NCBI GenBank assembly: GCA_964420285.1
Contig: CAYQTE010000011.1
Location: 1-64,000 of the forward strand
DNA from: CAYQTE01 sp964420285
GTDB lineage: Bacteria > Planctomycetota > Phycisphaerae > Tepidisphaerales > Tepidisphaeraceae
DNA length: 64,000 bases
Direction: 5' to 3'
Under the pieces are notes generated by a model. The model saw nothing but the letters and a program-made list of their open reading frames with translations, searched no databases and was not told where the DNA came from. Numbering within the stretch: the stretch's first letter is position 1; every line of letters begins with the position of its first letter. Positions 1 to 7,365 of this stretch are shown here, piece by piece. The translations under genes and the position numbers were made by a program.

Positions 1-62
1 AAATGAATAATGGACGGTTGGCAATGAATAATGGATAGTTGACAATGGACAATGGGACGCAA
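1..62. repeat. Short tandem repeat block, ATTGTCCATTATC family
   Basis: Degenerate reiterations of AATGGACAATGG, AATAATGGA and ATAGTTGACAATGG. Related blocks in the opposite orientation lie at 22428-22595 and 40534-40570. The block begins at the window edge, so its full extent is unknown. It resembles the short tandemly repeated repetitive elements described in cyanobacteria, but that comparison is by general style only. Confidence 0.6.
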
Positions 63-98
63 GGGACAATGACCACCCCCCGCGCATGCGGCGTTGCT

Positions 99-136
99 TC
101 ACCTTGTCACCCTGTCACCAAGTCATTTTGTCACCC
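99..136. repeat. Short tandem repeat block, TTGTCACC family
   Basis: Successive CACCTTGTCACC, CTGTCACCAAGTCA and TTTTGTCACC units with a period of about 9 bases. Similar blocks occur between genes at 27105-27138, 51361-51410 and, in both orientations, 57565-57645. Confidence 0.6.
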
Positions 137-286
137 CTACCCCCCACCCCCCCCTCCGGGCCATTCGGTTCCATTTGGTGACATTGAAGAAGCGGTGGAG
201 AGCGGGAGCCGGGGGATAGCGGAGACGGACATGCTGGCACTTTCGGCATTGGCGTCATTGACTTTTTGGCGGCCTGGCGGTTGGTG

Positions 287-437
287 TCCCGTTTCTGGCG
301 CGCCCAGATTGGACTCGGCCGGGCCAAGTTCAGACTTTTCCAGGCCAAGTTCGAACTTTTTCGAGACATTTGGGGCGTTTTTTCGACGCAGTTGGGAGGT
401 GAAACCGCGATATCCGGCTGAAAAGCGGGTTGCGGCC
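287..437 (+). repeat. Dispersed element, copy A
   Basis: About 150 bases that reappear almost unchanged in reverse complement at 22247-22396. Shared landmarks in order are CGTTTCTGGCGCGCCCAG, GGACTCGGCCGGGCCAAG, AAGTTCGAACTTTTTCGAGA, the GGG(C/A)CGTTTTTTCG stretch, and CCGCGATATCCGGCTGAAAA. Reading frames are not maintained in a convincing way, so it is probably non-coding. In both places an ATTGTCCATT block lies on its upstream side and a gene start (panD here, pfp at the other copy) on its downstream side. Confidence 0.75.
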
Positions 438-538
438 GGGGCGGAATGGAGGCGCGTACTGGTCGTAATCCTATTTGTGGCTGGGAGTTAACGAGGAAAT
501 TGTGCGGAATGTGCCCGGCGTTGGGGTCATGCACCCCC

Positions 539-567
539 ACGACAATCGCCTCTACTTGCCGTAGAAT
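539..567 (+). promoter_or_regulatory. Putative panD promoter
   Basis: ACGACA (539-544), a 17-base spacer and TAGAAT (562-567). The -10 box ends 10 bases before the panD ATG, and no Shine-Dalgarno lies between, so a transcript starting about 7 bases after the -10 would have almost no leader. Confidence 0.4.
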
Positions 568-577
568 CCTCCGGACC

Positions 578-952
578 ATGCTCATACGCCTGCTTAAATC
601 CAAGATTCATCGCGCCACTGTCACTCAGACGGACCCGGATTACCACGGCTCGATCACCATTGACACCGATCTGCTGGCCGCCAGCGGCTTGCTCCCCAAC
701 GAAAACGTACTGGTGGCCGATTGCGAGAACGGCAACCGCTTTGAGACCTACATCATACCCGGCGCAAAGGGCAGCGGGATCATCGGCGTCAACGGCGCGG
801 CCGCCCGGCTGACCAAAATCGGCAACCGCCTGATTGTCATGGCGTTTGTGCTGATCGAACCCGACATGGCTCACAATCACCAATCCCACGTCATCCTCGT
901 TGACTCGCACAACCGGCTCACCAGGACCGTCGTGTTACCCACCGCGCTTTGA
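578..952 (+). CDS. panD: Aspartate 1-decarboxylase (pantothenate pathway)
   Basis: Decarboxylates L-aspartate to beta-alanine for pantothenate and coenzyme A. The 124-residue product has the usual length. It shows the self-processing Gly24-Ser25 bond (YHGS) that yields the pyruvoyl group, Lys9 in the N-terminal LLKSKIHRA stretch, and Tyr58 in FETYI, all at their usual positions. The start at 578 is chosen because it places G-S at 24-25; upstream in-frame codons only add low-complexity sequence. There is no Shine-Dalgarno and a -10-like box ends 10 bases upstream, which suggests a leaderless mRNA. lgt follows after 22 bases and is probably co-transcribed. Confidence 0.95.
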   Translation: MLIRLLKSKIHRATVTQTDPDYHGSITIDTDLLAASGLLPNENVLVADCENGNRFETYIIPGAKGSGIIGVNGAAARLTKIGNRLIVMAFVLIEPDMAHNHQSHVILVDSHNRLTRTVVLPTAL

Positions 953-974
953 CTGTCGCCACCGCCGCACCGCC

Positions 975-1937
975 ATGCTCCCGATCCTCTTTCATATCCC
1001 GTACTTCAACATACCGATCTACAGCTACGGCCTGATGCTGGTGGTCGCGTTCTTTGTCTGTGTCGAGGTGGCCCGCGCCCTGGCCAAATACAGCCCGATC
1101 GATCCGGAACTGTTCGTCAATTGCGGCCTGATCGCCCTGGCCAGCGGGCTGGCCGGGGCACGGCTCAGCCATGTCCTGGAAAATATCTCCGATTACACCA
1201 ATCCCAAGCTCTCCATCGGACAAAATCTGCTCAACGCGATCAACCTGCGCTCCGGCGGATTGACGTTTTATGGCGGCCTGATTCTCGCGACCGGCTGCTG
1301 CATCCTGTACGGCCGGCGACACCGCGCTCCCATCCGCATCGGCATGGACATCGTCGCCCCGTGCGTGATGATCGGCCTTGGGATCGGCCGGGTCGGTTGC
1401 CTGCTCAACGGCTGCTGCTACGGCACCCGCTGCGACGCCTCGGTCGTCCCCTGGGCCATCACCTACCCCTTCGCCAGCCAGCCGTACATGGACCAACTCA
1501 ACAGCGGCCAGATCAAACTCGCCGACGTGCCCAAAGAGCTTCTGCGGTATGACCCGGCCGTCTACGGCGGCATCGTCCCCATCTCTCCCGACAAGATAAA
1601 TTCCGACCCCAAACTTCTCGCCCTGGCCAAAGTGCAGCGTTCCCTCCCCGTCCAGCCCGCCCAGATCTACAGCACCATCTCCGCCTTCCTTCTGGCCGCG
1701 TTGCTCATCGCATTTTTCTCCCTGTCCCCGACGCCCGGCCGGGTGTTTGCACTCATGCTGATCCTAGAAGGCATCAACCGTTTCATCCTGGAACTCTTAA
1801 GAGTCGAGCCGCCCGTTTGGGGCCGTTTCAGTTTCAGCATGATCGTCGGATTGCTCCTGAGCCTTATGGGGATTTTTCTGTGGTTGGTTTTTGTGCCGCA
1901 TACCAGGCAGCCCGTCCCCGCCGCCGGGCGTTCATAA
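975..1937 (+). CDS. lgt: Prolipoprotein diacylglyceryl transferase
   Basis: Integral inner-membrane enzyme that transfers diacylglycerol from phosphatidylglycerol to the lipobox cysteine of prolipoproteins. The 320-residue product has several hydrophobic segments, a GGLTFYGGL loop, and the signature GRVGCLLNGCCYG around residues 138-150. Compared with the enterobacterial form (SFHGGL and GRIxNFxNxE), a Tyr stands where the loop His is and Cys residues replace the first Asn and the Glu. This is a variant I know from deeply branching phyla. Extra periplasmic sequence lies between the signature and the last helices. The start is the ATG of MLPILFHIP; it follows panD by 22 bases without a clear ribosome binding site. 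Lipoprotein substrates in the window include the products at 44361 and 54913. Confidence 0.92.
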   Translation: MLPILFHIPYFNIPIYSYGLMLVVAFFVCVEVARALAKYSPIDPELFVNCGLIALASGLAGARLSHVLENISDYTNPKLSIGQNLLNAINLRSGGLTFYGGLILATGCCILYGRRHRAPIRIGMDIVAPCVMIGLGIGRVGCLLNGCCYGTRCDASVVPWAITYPFASQPYMDQLNSGQIKLADVPKELLRYDPAVYGGIVPISPDKINSDPKLLALAKVQRSLPVQPAQIYSTISAFLLAALLIAFFSLSPTPGRVFALMLILEGINRFILELLRVEPPVWGRFSFSMIVGLLLSLMGIFLWLVFVPHTRQPVPAAGRS

Positions 1938-1989
1938 GAGCAGATGGCCATCAGAGGCTTGCGTCCCTTTAATATTTCGTTTTGGATAT

Positions 1990-2017
1990 TTGGCCGGACA
2001 GCGGGCTCTGCTATGAT
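1990..2017 (+). promoter_or_regulatory. Putative promoter of the aldo/keto reductase gene
   Basis: TTGGCC (1990-1995), a 16-base spacer and TATGAT (2012-2017). It lies 45 bases before the ATG, in the gap after lgt, and gives a normal leader carrying a GGAG ribosome binding site. Confidence 0.45.
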
Positions 2018-2062
2018 GATTCGGTCCGCCGCGATTTGTCGGCGGGTTATGGAGAAGACGTC

Positions 2063-3070
2063 ATGACGAAATCGACTGCATCGTTTCCAACCCGTGTACT
2101 TGGCCGCAATGGACCGGCCGTTTCGGCGCTCGGACTCGGCTGCATGGGCATGTCCGAATTCTACGGCTCGCGCGATGATGCACAGTCGCTCCAGGTCATT
2201 CATCGCGCCATCGACATGGGGATCAACTTCATCGACACGGCCGATATGTATGGCATCGGGGAAAACGAACGACTGGTCGGCCAGGCGATCGCCGGGAAGC
2301 GAGAGCGTGTCTTTCTGGCTACCAAATTCGGTAATGTTCGCGGGGTTAACGGCGAGTTTCTGGGCGTTTCCGGCACGCCGGCCTATGTGCGATCGGCTTG
2401 CGATGCCAGCCTCAAGCGGCTGGGCGTGGACGTGATCGATCTCTATTATCAGCACCGCGTCGATCCCAACACGCCGATCGAGCAAACCATTGGAGCGATG
2501 GCCGAATTGGTCAAGCTGGGAAAGGTTCGTTACCTGGGCATGTCCGAGGCGCATCCGGACACGCTGCGCCGGGCGGCCAAGGTTCATCCGATCGCGGCGT
2601 TGCAGACGGAATACTCGCTGTGGTCACGCGATCCGGAGGCCCAGATCATCCCGACCTGCCGCGAACTGGGGATCGCGTTCGTCCCGTACAGCCCGCTGGG
2701 CCGCGGGTTTCTTACCGGGGCTTTTGCATCGCCCAGCGATCTTCCCGCCAACGACCGCCGCCATGTCTTCCCGCGGTTTCAGGGCGAGAACTTTCAGGCG
2801 AATCTGGCGATCGTCGAGACTCTCAAGCAGACGGCCGCACGCATCGGCTGCACGCCGGGGCAGCTCGCACTGGCGTGGTTGCTGCACCAGGGTCCGGACA
2901 TCATTCCGATCCCGGGGACAAAGCGGCTGAAATACCTCGAGGAAAACGCCGCAGCCGTGGCCATCAAGCTTAGCAAGGAGGACGTGGCGACGCTGGGAGC
3001 ACAAATTCCGGCCGGAAGCGCCAAGGGCGAGAGGTATTACGGCCCGGCGATGTCGGCCGTGAATCGATGA
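2063..3070 (+). CDS. Aldo/keto reductase
   Basis: NAD(P)H-dependent reductase of carbonyl compounds with a TIM-barrel fold, probably cytosolic; the substrate cannot be read from sequence. The 335-residue product shows the family tetrad: Asp and Tyr in IDTADMYG, Lys in LATKFG and His in YYQHRVD. The N-terminal VLGRNGPAVSALGLGCMGMS is typical of the YakC/AKR13-like branch that often carries FYG after GMSE. The C-terminal cofactor loop (IPIPGTKRLKYLEENA) is intact. ATG 2063 is chosen because GGAG at 2051-2054 is well spaced; the longer frame from 1982 overlaps the promoter. It converges on the next gene with a 7-base gap. Confidence 0.93.
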   Translation: MTKSTASFPTRVLGRNGPAVSALGLGCMGMSEFYGSRDDAQSLQVIHRAIDMGINFIDTADMYGIGENERLVGQAIAGKRERVFLATKFGNVRGVNGEFLGVSGTPAYVRSACDASLKRLGVDVIDLYYQHRVDPNTPIEQTIGAMAELVKLGKVRYLGMSEAHPDTLRRAAKVHPIAALQTEYSLWSRDPEAQIIPTCRELGIAFVPYSPLGRGFLTGAFASPSDLPANDRRHVFPRFQGENFQANLAIVETLKQTAARIGCTPGQLALAWLLHQGPDIIPIPGTKRLKYLEENAAAVAIKLSKEDVATLGAQIPAGSAKGERYYGPAMSAVNR

Positions 3071-3077
3071 TGGGCGA

Positions 3078-4538
3078 TCAAGGGATGGTCACCTTCTCAT
3101 CGTTGGGCCGCTGGCCCAGATAGACGATTGTGTGCCATAGCCATTCCAGCGGACCCTGGCGGAAATGTCGGAGCCAGATGACCGAGAGGGTCATGTTCAG
3201 TGCCCAGATGCACATGGCGATGCCGACCTGTCCGATGCGGCTGACGGAACCGAACAGGCCAAATCCGTGGCCGTAGAAGATCGTCGTGTCGATCAGAGAC
3301 TGCAAGATGTAGTTCGACAGGGCCATCTTACCGATCGAGCGAACGGGAATCAGGGCCAGTTCCAGGAGCCTGTGCCTGTTATCCGCGACCCAGATCGCCA
3401 AGAGCGTTCCGAACGAGAGATATCCAAAGGCCGTGACCAGCGAGCCCCAGTAGTTAAACTGCAAGCCTTCAAACGCCAGCGTGGTCCAGTTCCAGCCCTC
3501 CAGGTTATTATAGATGACGCCCACAATCGTAATCAGCCACCCCACTGGAATTGCGAACGCCGCCAGGGCTGCGTACGCCTGGCGCGTCCACTCGCCGTGG
3601 AAGAACCTCAGCCTGTACAGGCCCATGCCGATGAGCATGCAGCCGCCAAACCGCCAGAACTCCCATTCCAGGAAGGACGTGGTTTCATTTTCCAGCGAAA
3701 TCCACCGCCGGGCCGACACCTCGGCGGCGTAATTCTTCAGTCGAATGGATAGTCCCGGGCTATCGTCGCCACGGAATTCCTGCAATTCCTGGTCGTGCCC
3801 GACCTTATTGTGCAGGATGATGGTGGATGTTTCGCGCAGTTGCTGTATCAGCCGAGGCGCATCGGGAGGCGGGGGCGGAATCCCCATCGCGCGGGCCTGG
3901 CTGATTTCACCCGGATCGCCGCTCTGATACGCGTTAATGCCAAAAATCCCGTATTGCGCCTTGTAATCTTCCCGCGCCTCGTACACGCTCTCGTAATAAC
4001 TGACAAACGGATACACGCCGGCCATGGCTATGCCAATGAAGATCAGCAACCCACCGCGCAGCCGGCGCAGCGGAAACAGCAGCAGGCCGCATTCGCAATA
4101 CATCACAAGGATGTCGCCGAACCAGATCAGATAGGCATGAATGATTCCGAACAGCAGCAGGACCGCCATGCGCAGATAGTGAACGGCCCAGGGATTCCGG
4201 CCGCGCGCCAGGGCGCGGTCGGCCTGAATCGCGATCCCGGCGCCAAACATGATCGAGAAGATCGTCACGAATTTCATGTCCGCCAACACGTGGATCACAA
4301 TCCAAGTCCCGTATTGCCACGCGTTTTCCATGATGCCGGTCGCATGGATCGAATCCATCGCCGACGGATAGTCGGCCGGGTTCTCATAGGCCGAACACGG
4401 CATCGACGTTGATTGGGTGTTCATCAGCAGGATGCCGAGAATGCCGAACCCGCGGAGCAGGTCCAGCGAATCCAGCCGCTGCGGCTTGGCAACCGGCATC
4501 AGCGCCGGCAACTTTTCGTTGTCCTTAAACGTCGCCAT
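3078..4538 (-). CDS. DUF418 family membrane protein (YeiB-like)
   Basis: Predicted inner-membrane protein of 486 residues with about eight to ten hydrophobic segments. The N-terminal RLDSLDLLRGFGILGILLMN is the characteristic first segment of DUF418/DUF1624 acyltransferase-like proteins. The C-terminal half carries the DUF418 region, with ALSNYILQSL and a tail ending PLEWLWHTIVY. Biochemical function is unknown in most members. The start is set at 4538 because GGAGG lies 8 bases upstream of that codon; an ATG at 4553 would overlap the Shine-Dalgarno itself. A soluble loop of about 100 residues between early helices is larger than usual. Confidence 0.85.
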   Translation of the reverse strand: MATFKDNEKLPALMPVAKPQRLDSLDLLRGFGILGILLMNTQSTSMPCSAYENPADYPSAMDSIHATGIMENAWQYGTWIVIHVLADMKFVTIFSIMFGAGIAIQADRALARGRNPWAVHYLRMAVLLLFGIIHAYLIWFGDILVMYCECGLLLFPLRRLRGGLLIFIGIAMAGVYPFVSYYESVYEAREDYKAQYGIFGINAYQSGDPGEISQARAMGIPPPPPDAPRLIQQLRETSTIILHNKVGHDQELQEFRGDDSPGLSIRLKNYAAEVSARRWISLENETTSFLEWEFWRFGGCMLIGMGLYRLRFFHGEWTRQAYAALAAFAIPVGWLITIVGVIYNNLEGWNWTTLAFEGLQFNYWGSLVTAFGYLSFGTLLAIWVADNRHRLLELALIPVRSIGKMALSNYILQSLIDTTIFYGHGFGLFGSVSRIGQVGIAMCIWALNMTLSVIWLRHFRQGPLEWLWHTIVYLGQRPNDEKVTIP

Positions 4539-4657
4539 TGCCCGATCCTCCATCTGCTGGGCGCACCGCCGCCCATACTACCCCGTTCTACATAGTCGGC
4601 TGGGGCCGGGTGCGTTGAGTTGAACGGACTGAATTATCGGCGTGGCGGCGGCCGGGC

Positions 4658-4816
4658 CTATCGGCGGAATGACGTGGTCGTCGCAGCCTTTTTCTGATCG
4701 GGCACGCGCAGAACCGTCTGGCAATGCTGGCATCGCACATTCTTCCCGCGCACATCATCGGGCACGGTGAGCATCTTGCGGCAATTGAGGTTTGGACAGA
4801 GCAGTTGTATCGCCAT
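4658..4816 (-). CDS. Small zinc-ribbon protein
   Basis: A 52-residue protein that is almost entirely one zinc ribbon: CPN-LNC-RKMLTVPDDVRGKNVRC-QHC followed by VLRVP. Four Cys in two CxnC pairs separated by about 18 residues match the MJ0042/FHA-associated ribbon that planctomycetes often place at the N-terminus of larger proteins; here it stands alone. Start 4816 gives MAIQLLCPN; the longer frame to 4852 lacks support. It is downstream of the TIGR03790 gene on the same strand (66-base gap) and may share its transcript. Role unknown; a metal-binding or nucleic-acid adaptor role is possible. Confidence 0.65.
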   Translation of the reverse strand: MAIQLLCPNLNCRKMLTVPDDVRGKNVRCQHCQTVLRVPDQKKAATTTSFRR

Positions 4817-4882
4817 GACGCTATTCCCGTCATAATATCGGCAATGCGGCACCGCAGCTTGAGGCCGACGTGCCGCCGGGAC

Positions 4883-6598
4883 TCACGGCGCCGTGGCGGA
4901 CGAGGCGGGCAGGCCGGCCGGTTGCGTCACCGGCTGAGTCGTCGCTGTTGGGGTGATGGCCCGCCGCAAATCGCCCGGCAGGTCGGCCACGTCAAGGGCC
5001 GGATGGGCGGCGAACGGACGATAAAGGGGATCGCCGATCATCGACAGCATCCAGCTTGCCATGGGCGTGGTCTTCCAATACACCTCCGCGAGAGTCAGCT
5101 TGCCGGTCAAGAGCAATTCAAAGAACTCGTCCGGATGCGGGAATGCCTGCAAAAACGGCTCGTCCACCGCGCCCATCGTCGCCACGACGCCGTCGTTCAA
5201 CAGCCCGTGAACCCATCCACGCTCGCTCACCGGGTGCAATCCCACCATCTCCAGGCTGGCGATATGCACGCCCACCGCGCCGGGGACAAACTGGCAGCCC
5301 GGAATATAGTTCCGCAGGCTGTACCATCCACAATAGACCGCCACGTTTCGAACCTGCCGTGCGTGAAACAGTTCGGGCGTGTTGTCCAGCACGACCTCCA
5401 GCCGGCCGTGGGCCTTGAGCGTCGTCGCCAAATCTCGCAGCATCTGGTCATATTCACCGTACCCATCGGGTTTGCCGGCGGCGTTGACGGGGGGAATCCC
5501 CCGCGCGTCGATCGCGACGACGCCGTCCAGACCGGCCTTTTCGACCTCGACCGAATTGCGAATCAGGTCCGACACAACCTGCGCCGTTGGCGCGTCCAGG
5601 CGCATCACCATCAGAGTGTGTGGCCTGGACCCGGACCAGCGCCAGTTGAGCATGTTGGGCACGGCGCTGCTGCGCCCGTACATAGGCCACCACAGCAGGG
5701 ACAGCTCGTTGTCCAGTGCCGAGGTGCTCTGATCGGGATTCATGTAATCGTGCTCGACCTGCAGAATATGCGCATACCCCATCAACCCAAGCTCGTCGCG
5801 AGCCAGCGTCAGCAATTCGGCCCGTGCGGCCGGATCGTAACGCTGCTCCTCCAGCCTGGACATTTTCGCATTGGTAGCGGCAGCGGCCTGTATGACGGTT
5901 TCCCAGGGCGTCGCGTCGCGCGTCGTTGCCGGATTTGCCGCCAGCGCCGCACGGTACTCCCCTGCCATTGTCTGGTTGCCGCCCAGCAACCGCATGTCGG
6001 TCAGCAACCGCTCATTGGCCGCCGTCTGAGCCGCCGCGTCGGGCAATTTGCCGACAGCCTCGCCCAGTTGCGACATAGCCGTCGCGATGCGGACCGCCAG
6101 GGCCGGCAGCGTTTCTTCGGCGGCGGGCTTGAAATCCGGCTTGAGAGTCTGAAGCAGCGATTCCAGATCTTTGACCACCGGCACGATGCGAGCCGTCGTG
6201 TCCGCCAGTGTCGCCGTCAGGTCGGCCAGTTCCTTCTTCTCGGCGGCCGTCAACACGTGCGCTGATATGCGGAACGGCACTCCCCAGAATGTCACCAGGC
6301 AAGCCGTTGAGTTGTCCAGACCACCGTCGCGGAGGAACTTCCGCAACGGCGGCACAACGTGCGTCTCATACGTCTCAAAGTCCGTTTCTTCGGCGACGGG
6401 AAGATCCAGTTCGACGGTGTGCCCGGCCGGAATATTGCGCGCGGCCGCATATTCGTGAGCCAGGCCGATGCTCACCGGGCTGTTGTGGTTGACCACCAGG
6501 ACGATCTGATCCGCTGTCAATGCACAGCGCCCCCGCGGCGCCAGCGACAGTATGGCGGCCAACATCGCCGTGAAGATGAACGCCCGCCGCCAGCGCAC
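4883..6598 (-). CDS. TIGR03790 family exported protein
   Basis: 571-residue protein with an N-terminal signal peptide (MRWRRAFIFTAMLAAILSLA, cleavage likely near GRCALT). The first domain, beginning TADQIVLVVNHNSPVSIGLA and EYAAARNIPAGH, is the hallmark of the TIGR03790 family found in planctomycetes, acidobacteria and relatives, whose function is unknown. A helical insertion rich in Ala and Leu occupies roughly residues 130-230. The conserved C-terminal half includes the YCGWYSLRNY and GVHIASLE blocks typical of the family. The start is GTG at 6598 with GGAG about 10 bases upstream. A Pro/Ala/Thr-rich tail ends the protein. Likely periplasmic or surface associated. Confidence 0.85.
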   Translation of the reverse strand: MRWRRAFIFTAMLAAILSLAPRGRCALTADQIVLVVNHNSPVSIGLAHEYAAARNIPAGHTVELDLPVAEETDFETYETHVVPPLRKFLRDGGLDNSTACLVTFWGVPFRISAHVLTAAEKKELADLTATLADTTARIVPVVKDLESLLQTLKPDFKPAAEETLPALAVRIATAMSQLGEAVGKLPDAAAQTAANERLLTDMRLLGGNQTMAGEYRAALAANPATTRDATPWETVIQAAAATNAKMSRLEEQRYDPAARAELLTLARDELGLMGYAHILQVEHDYMNPDQSTSALDNELSLLWWPMYGRSSAVPNMLNWRWSGSRPHTLMVMRLDAPTAQVVSDLIRNSVEVEKAGLDGVVAIDARGIPPVNAAGKPDGYGEYDQMLRDLATTLKAHGRLEVVLDNTPELFHARQVRNVAVYCGWYSLRNYIPGCQFVPGAVGVHIASLEMVGLHPVSERGWVHGLLNDGVVATMGAVDEPFLQAFPHPDEFFELLLTGKLTLAEVYWKTTPMASWMLSMIGDPLYRPFAAHPALDVADLPGDLRRAITPTATTQPVTQPAGLPASSATAP

Positions 6599-6719
6599 AG
6601 ATCACTTTCTCCAAACTCATTGTGGAGAACTTACGCGGACAAAGCAATTCATCGCGGCTGCGTCGATTGAGGCCGCGCCGGTTCGCAATGCGGCCCCTGG
6701 GCAAAGCGCCCGCGGCCCA

Positions 6720-7130
6720 TCAGAACCCGCCGGGCTTGTTGCCGGACTGCGCCATGCTCGAGGCATCGCCCATTCCCGGCGGATTCAGCAGAGAGGCAGG
6801 CAAAGTCACGGTGGCCTGTCCGGGCGTGGCGGCCGGCGAAGACGCTTGGCCTGCGGGCATCGAACCGCCCGGCGTGGCCTGCTGCGACTGCTGCGATTGT
6901 TCGATCAGGGTCACCAGGGCCTTGATCTCACGAAGCGATTCGGGGCTGCCCCACATGAGCACCCAATCCACGTGCCAGTTGCAGCGTTCGAACGTACAAC
7001 CCTCCATGTAGTACACCGTCTCCCGCAAGACCAGCGTACACGCCACAAAACTGCAGCGCACAAACGCCTGCCCGCTGATGTACACTGTCTGATTTTGAAA
7101 CCGCACTCCTTCGTGCTTGGTCAGCATCAT
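6720..7130 (-). CDS. Conserved hypothetical protein with a Pro/Gln-rich tail
   Basis: 136 residues. The N-terminal half (about 1-75) is compact and Cys/Trp rich: EGVRFQNQTVYISGQAFVRC, then SFVACTLVL, EGCTFERCNW and DWVLMWGSPESLREI. The F-x-x-C-x-F and C-T-F-x-x-C spacing recalls a very short pentapeptide-like beta-helix, but this is only a resemblance. The second half is a low-complexity Ser/Ala/Pro/Gln tail. No signal peptide or membrane segment is present. GGAG precedes the start by about 7 bases. It is divergent from hppA and upstream of the TIGR03790 gene. I recognise the N-terminal block as a recurring planctomycete hypothetical, without a known role. Confidence 0.7.
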   Translation of the reverse strand: MMLTKHEGVRFQNQTVYISGQAFVRCSFVACTLVLRETVYYMEGCTFERCNWHVDWVLMWGSPESLREIKALVTLIEQSQQSQQATPGGSMPAGQASSPAATPGQATVTLPASLLNPPGMGDASSMAQSGNKPGGF

Positions 7131-7225
7131 GCGAATCTCCGGCCTTTCTTTGGCTGAGCGACAGCCGTTTATCGTAACGCCTGCCGCGATTTAGTCAAAA
7201 CTGCCGCACCGGCAATTTCTGCTCG

Positions 7226-7254
7226 TTGCAAATTCCCTTCCGACTTTCCATAAT
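7226..7254 (+). promoter_or_regulatory. Putative hppA promoter
   Basis: TTGCAA (7226-7231), a 17-base spacer and CATAAT (7249-7254). It would give a leader of about 105 bases before the hppA ATG. The 235-base divergent intergenic region is otherwise without visible structure. Confidence 0.5.
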
Positions 7255-7365
7255 CCCGCCCATACGCGGCCGAAGCAACGATGGCATGGTCACATCGCCT
7301 TGCGCCGCAATTCGGCTGGCCGGGTCGGTCAGCCCTTTTATTTTAATCGAGAAAGGTTGACTCAT

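Larger units (their letters stand above)
1..577. other. Gene-free, repeat-rich leader upstream of panD
   Basis: No convincing coding sequence is visible. The open frames here have proline-rich or arginine-rich translations and no ribosome binding site. The stretch holds an ATTATCCATTG-type block (1-62), a TTGTCACC-type block (99-136), a long dispersed element (287-437, with a decayed tail to about 503), and the probable panD promoter (539-567). The same types of block recur in other intergenic regions of the window. Confidence 0.7.

Noticed and set aside
39..491. Proline-rich frame near the window start
   Set aside because: Built from tandem repeats and copy A of the dispersed element, without a ribosome binding site or a matching frame in copy B.
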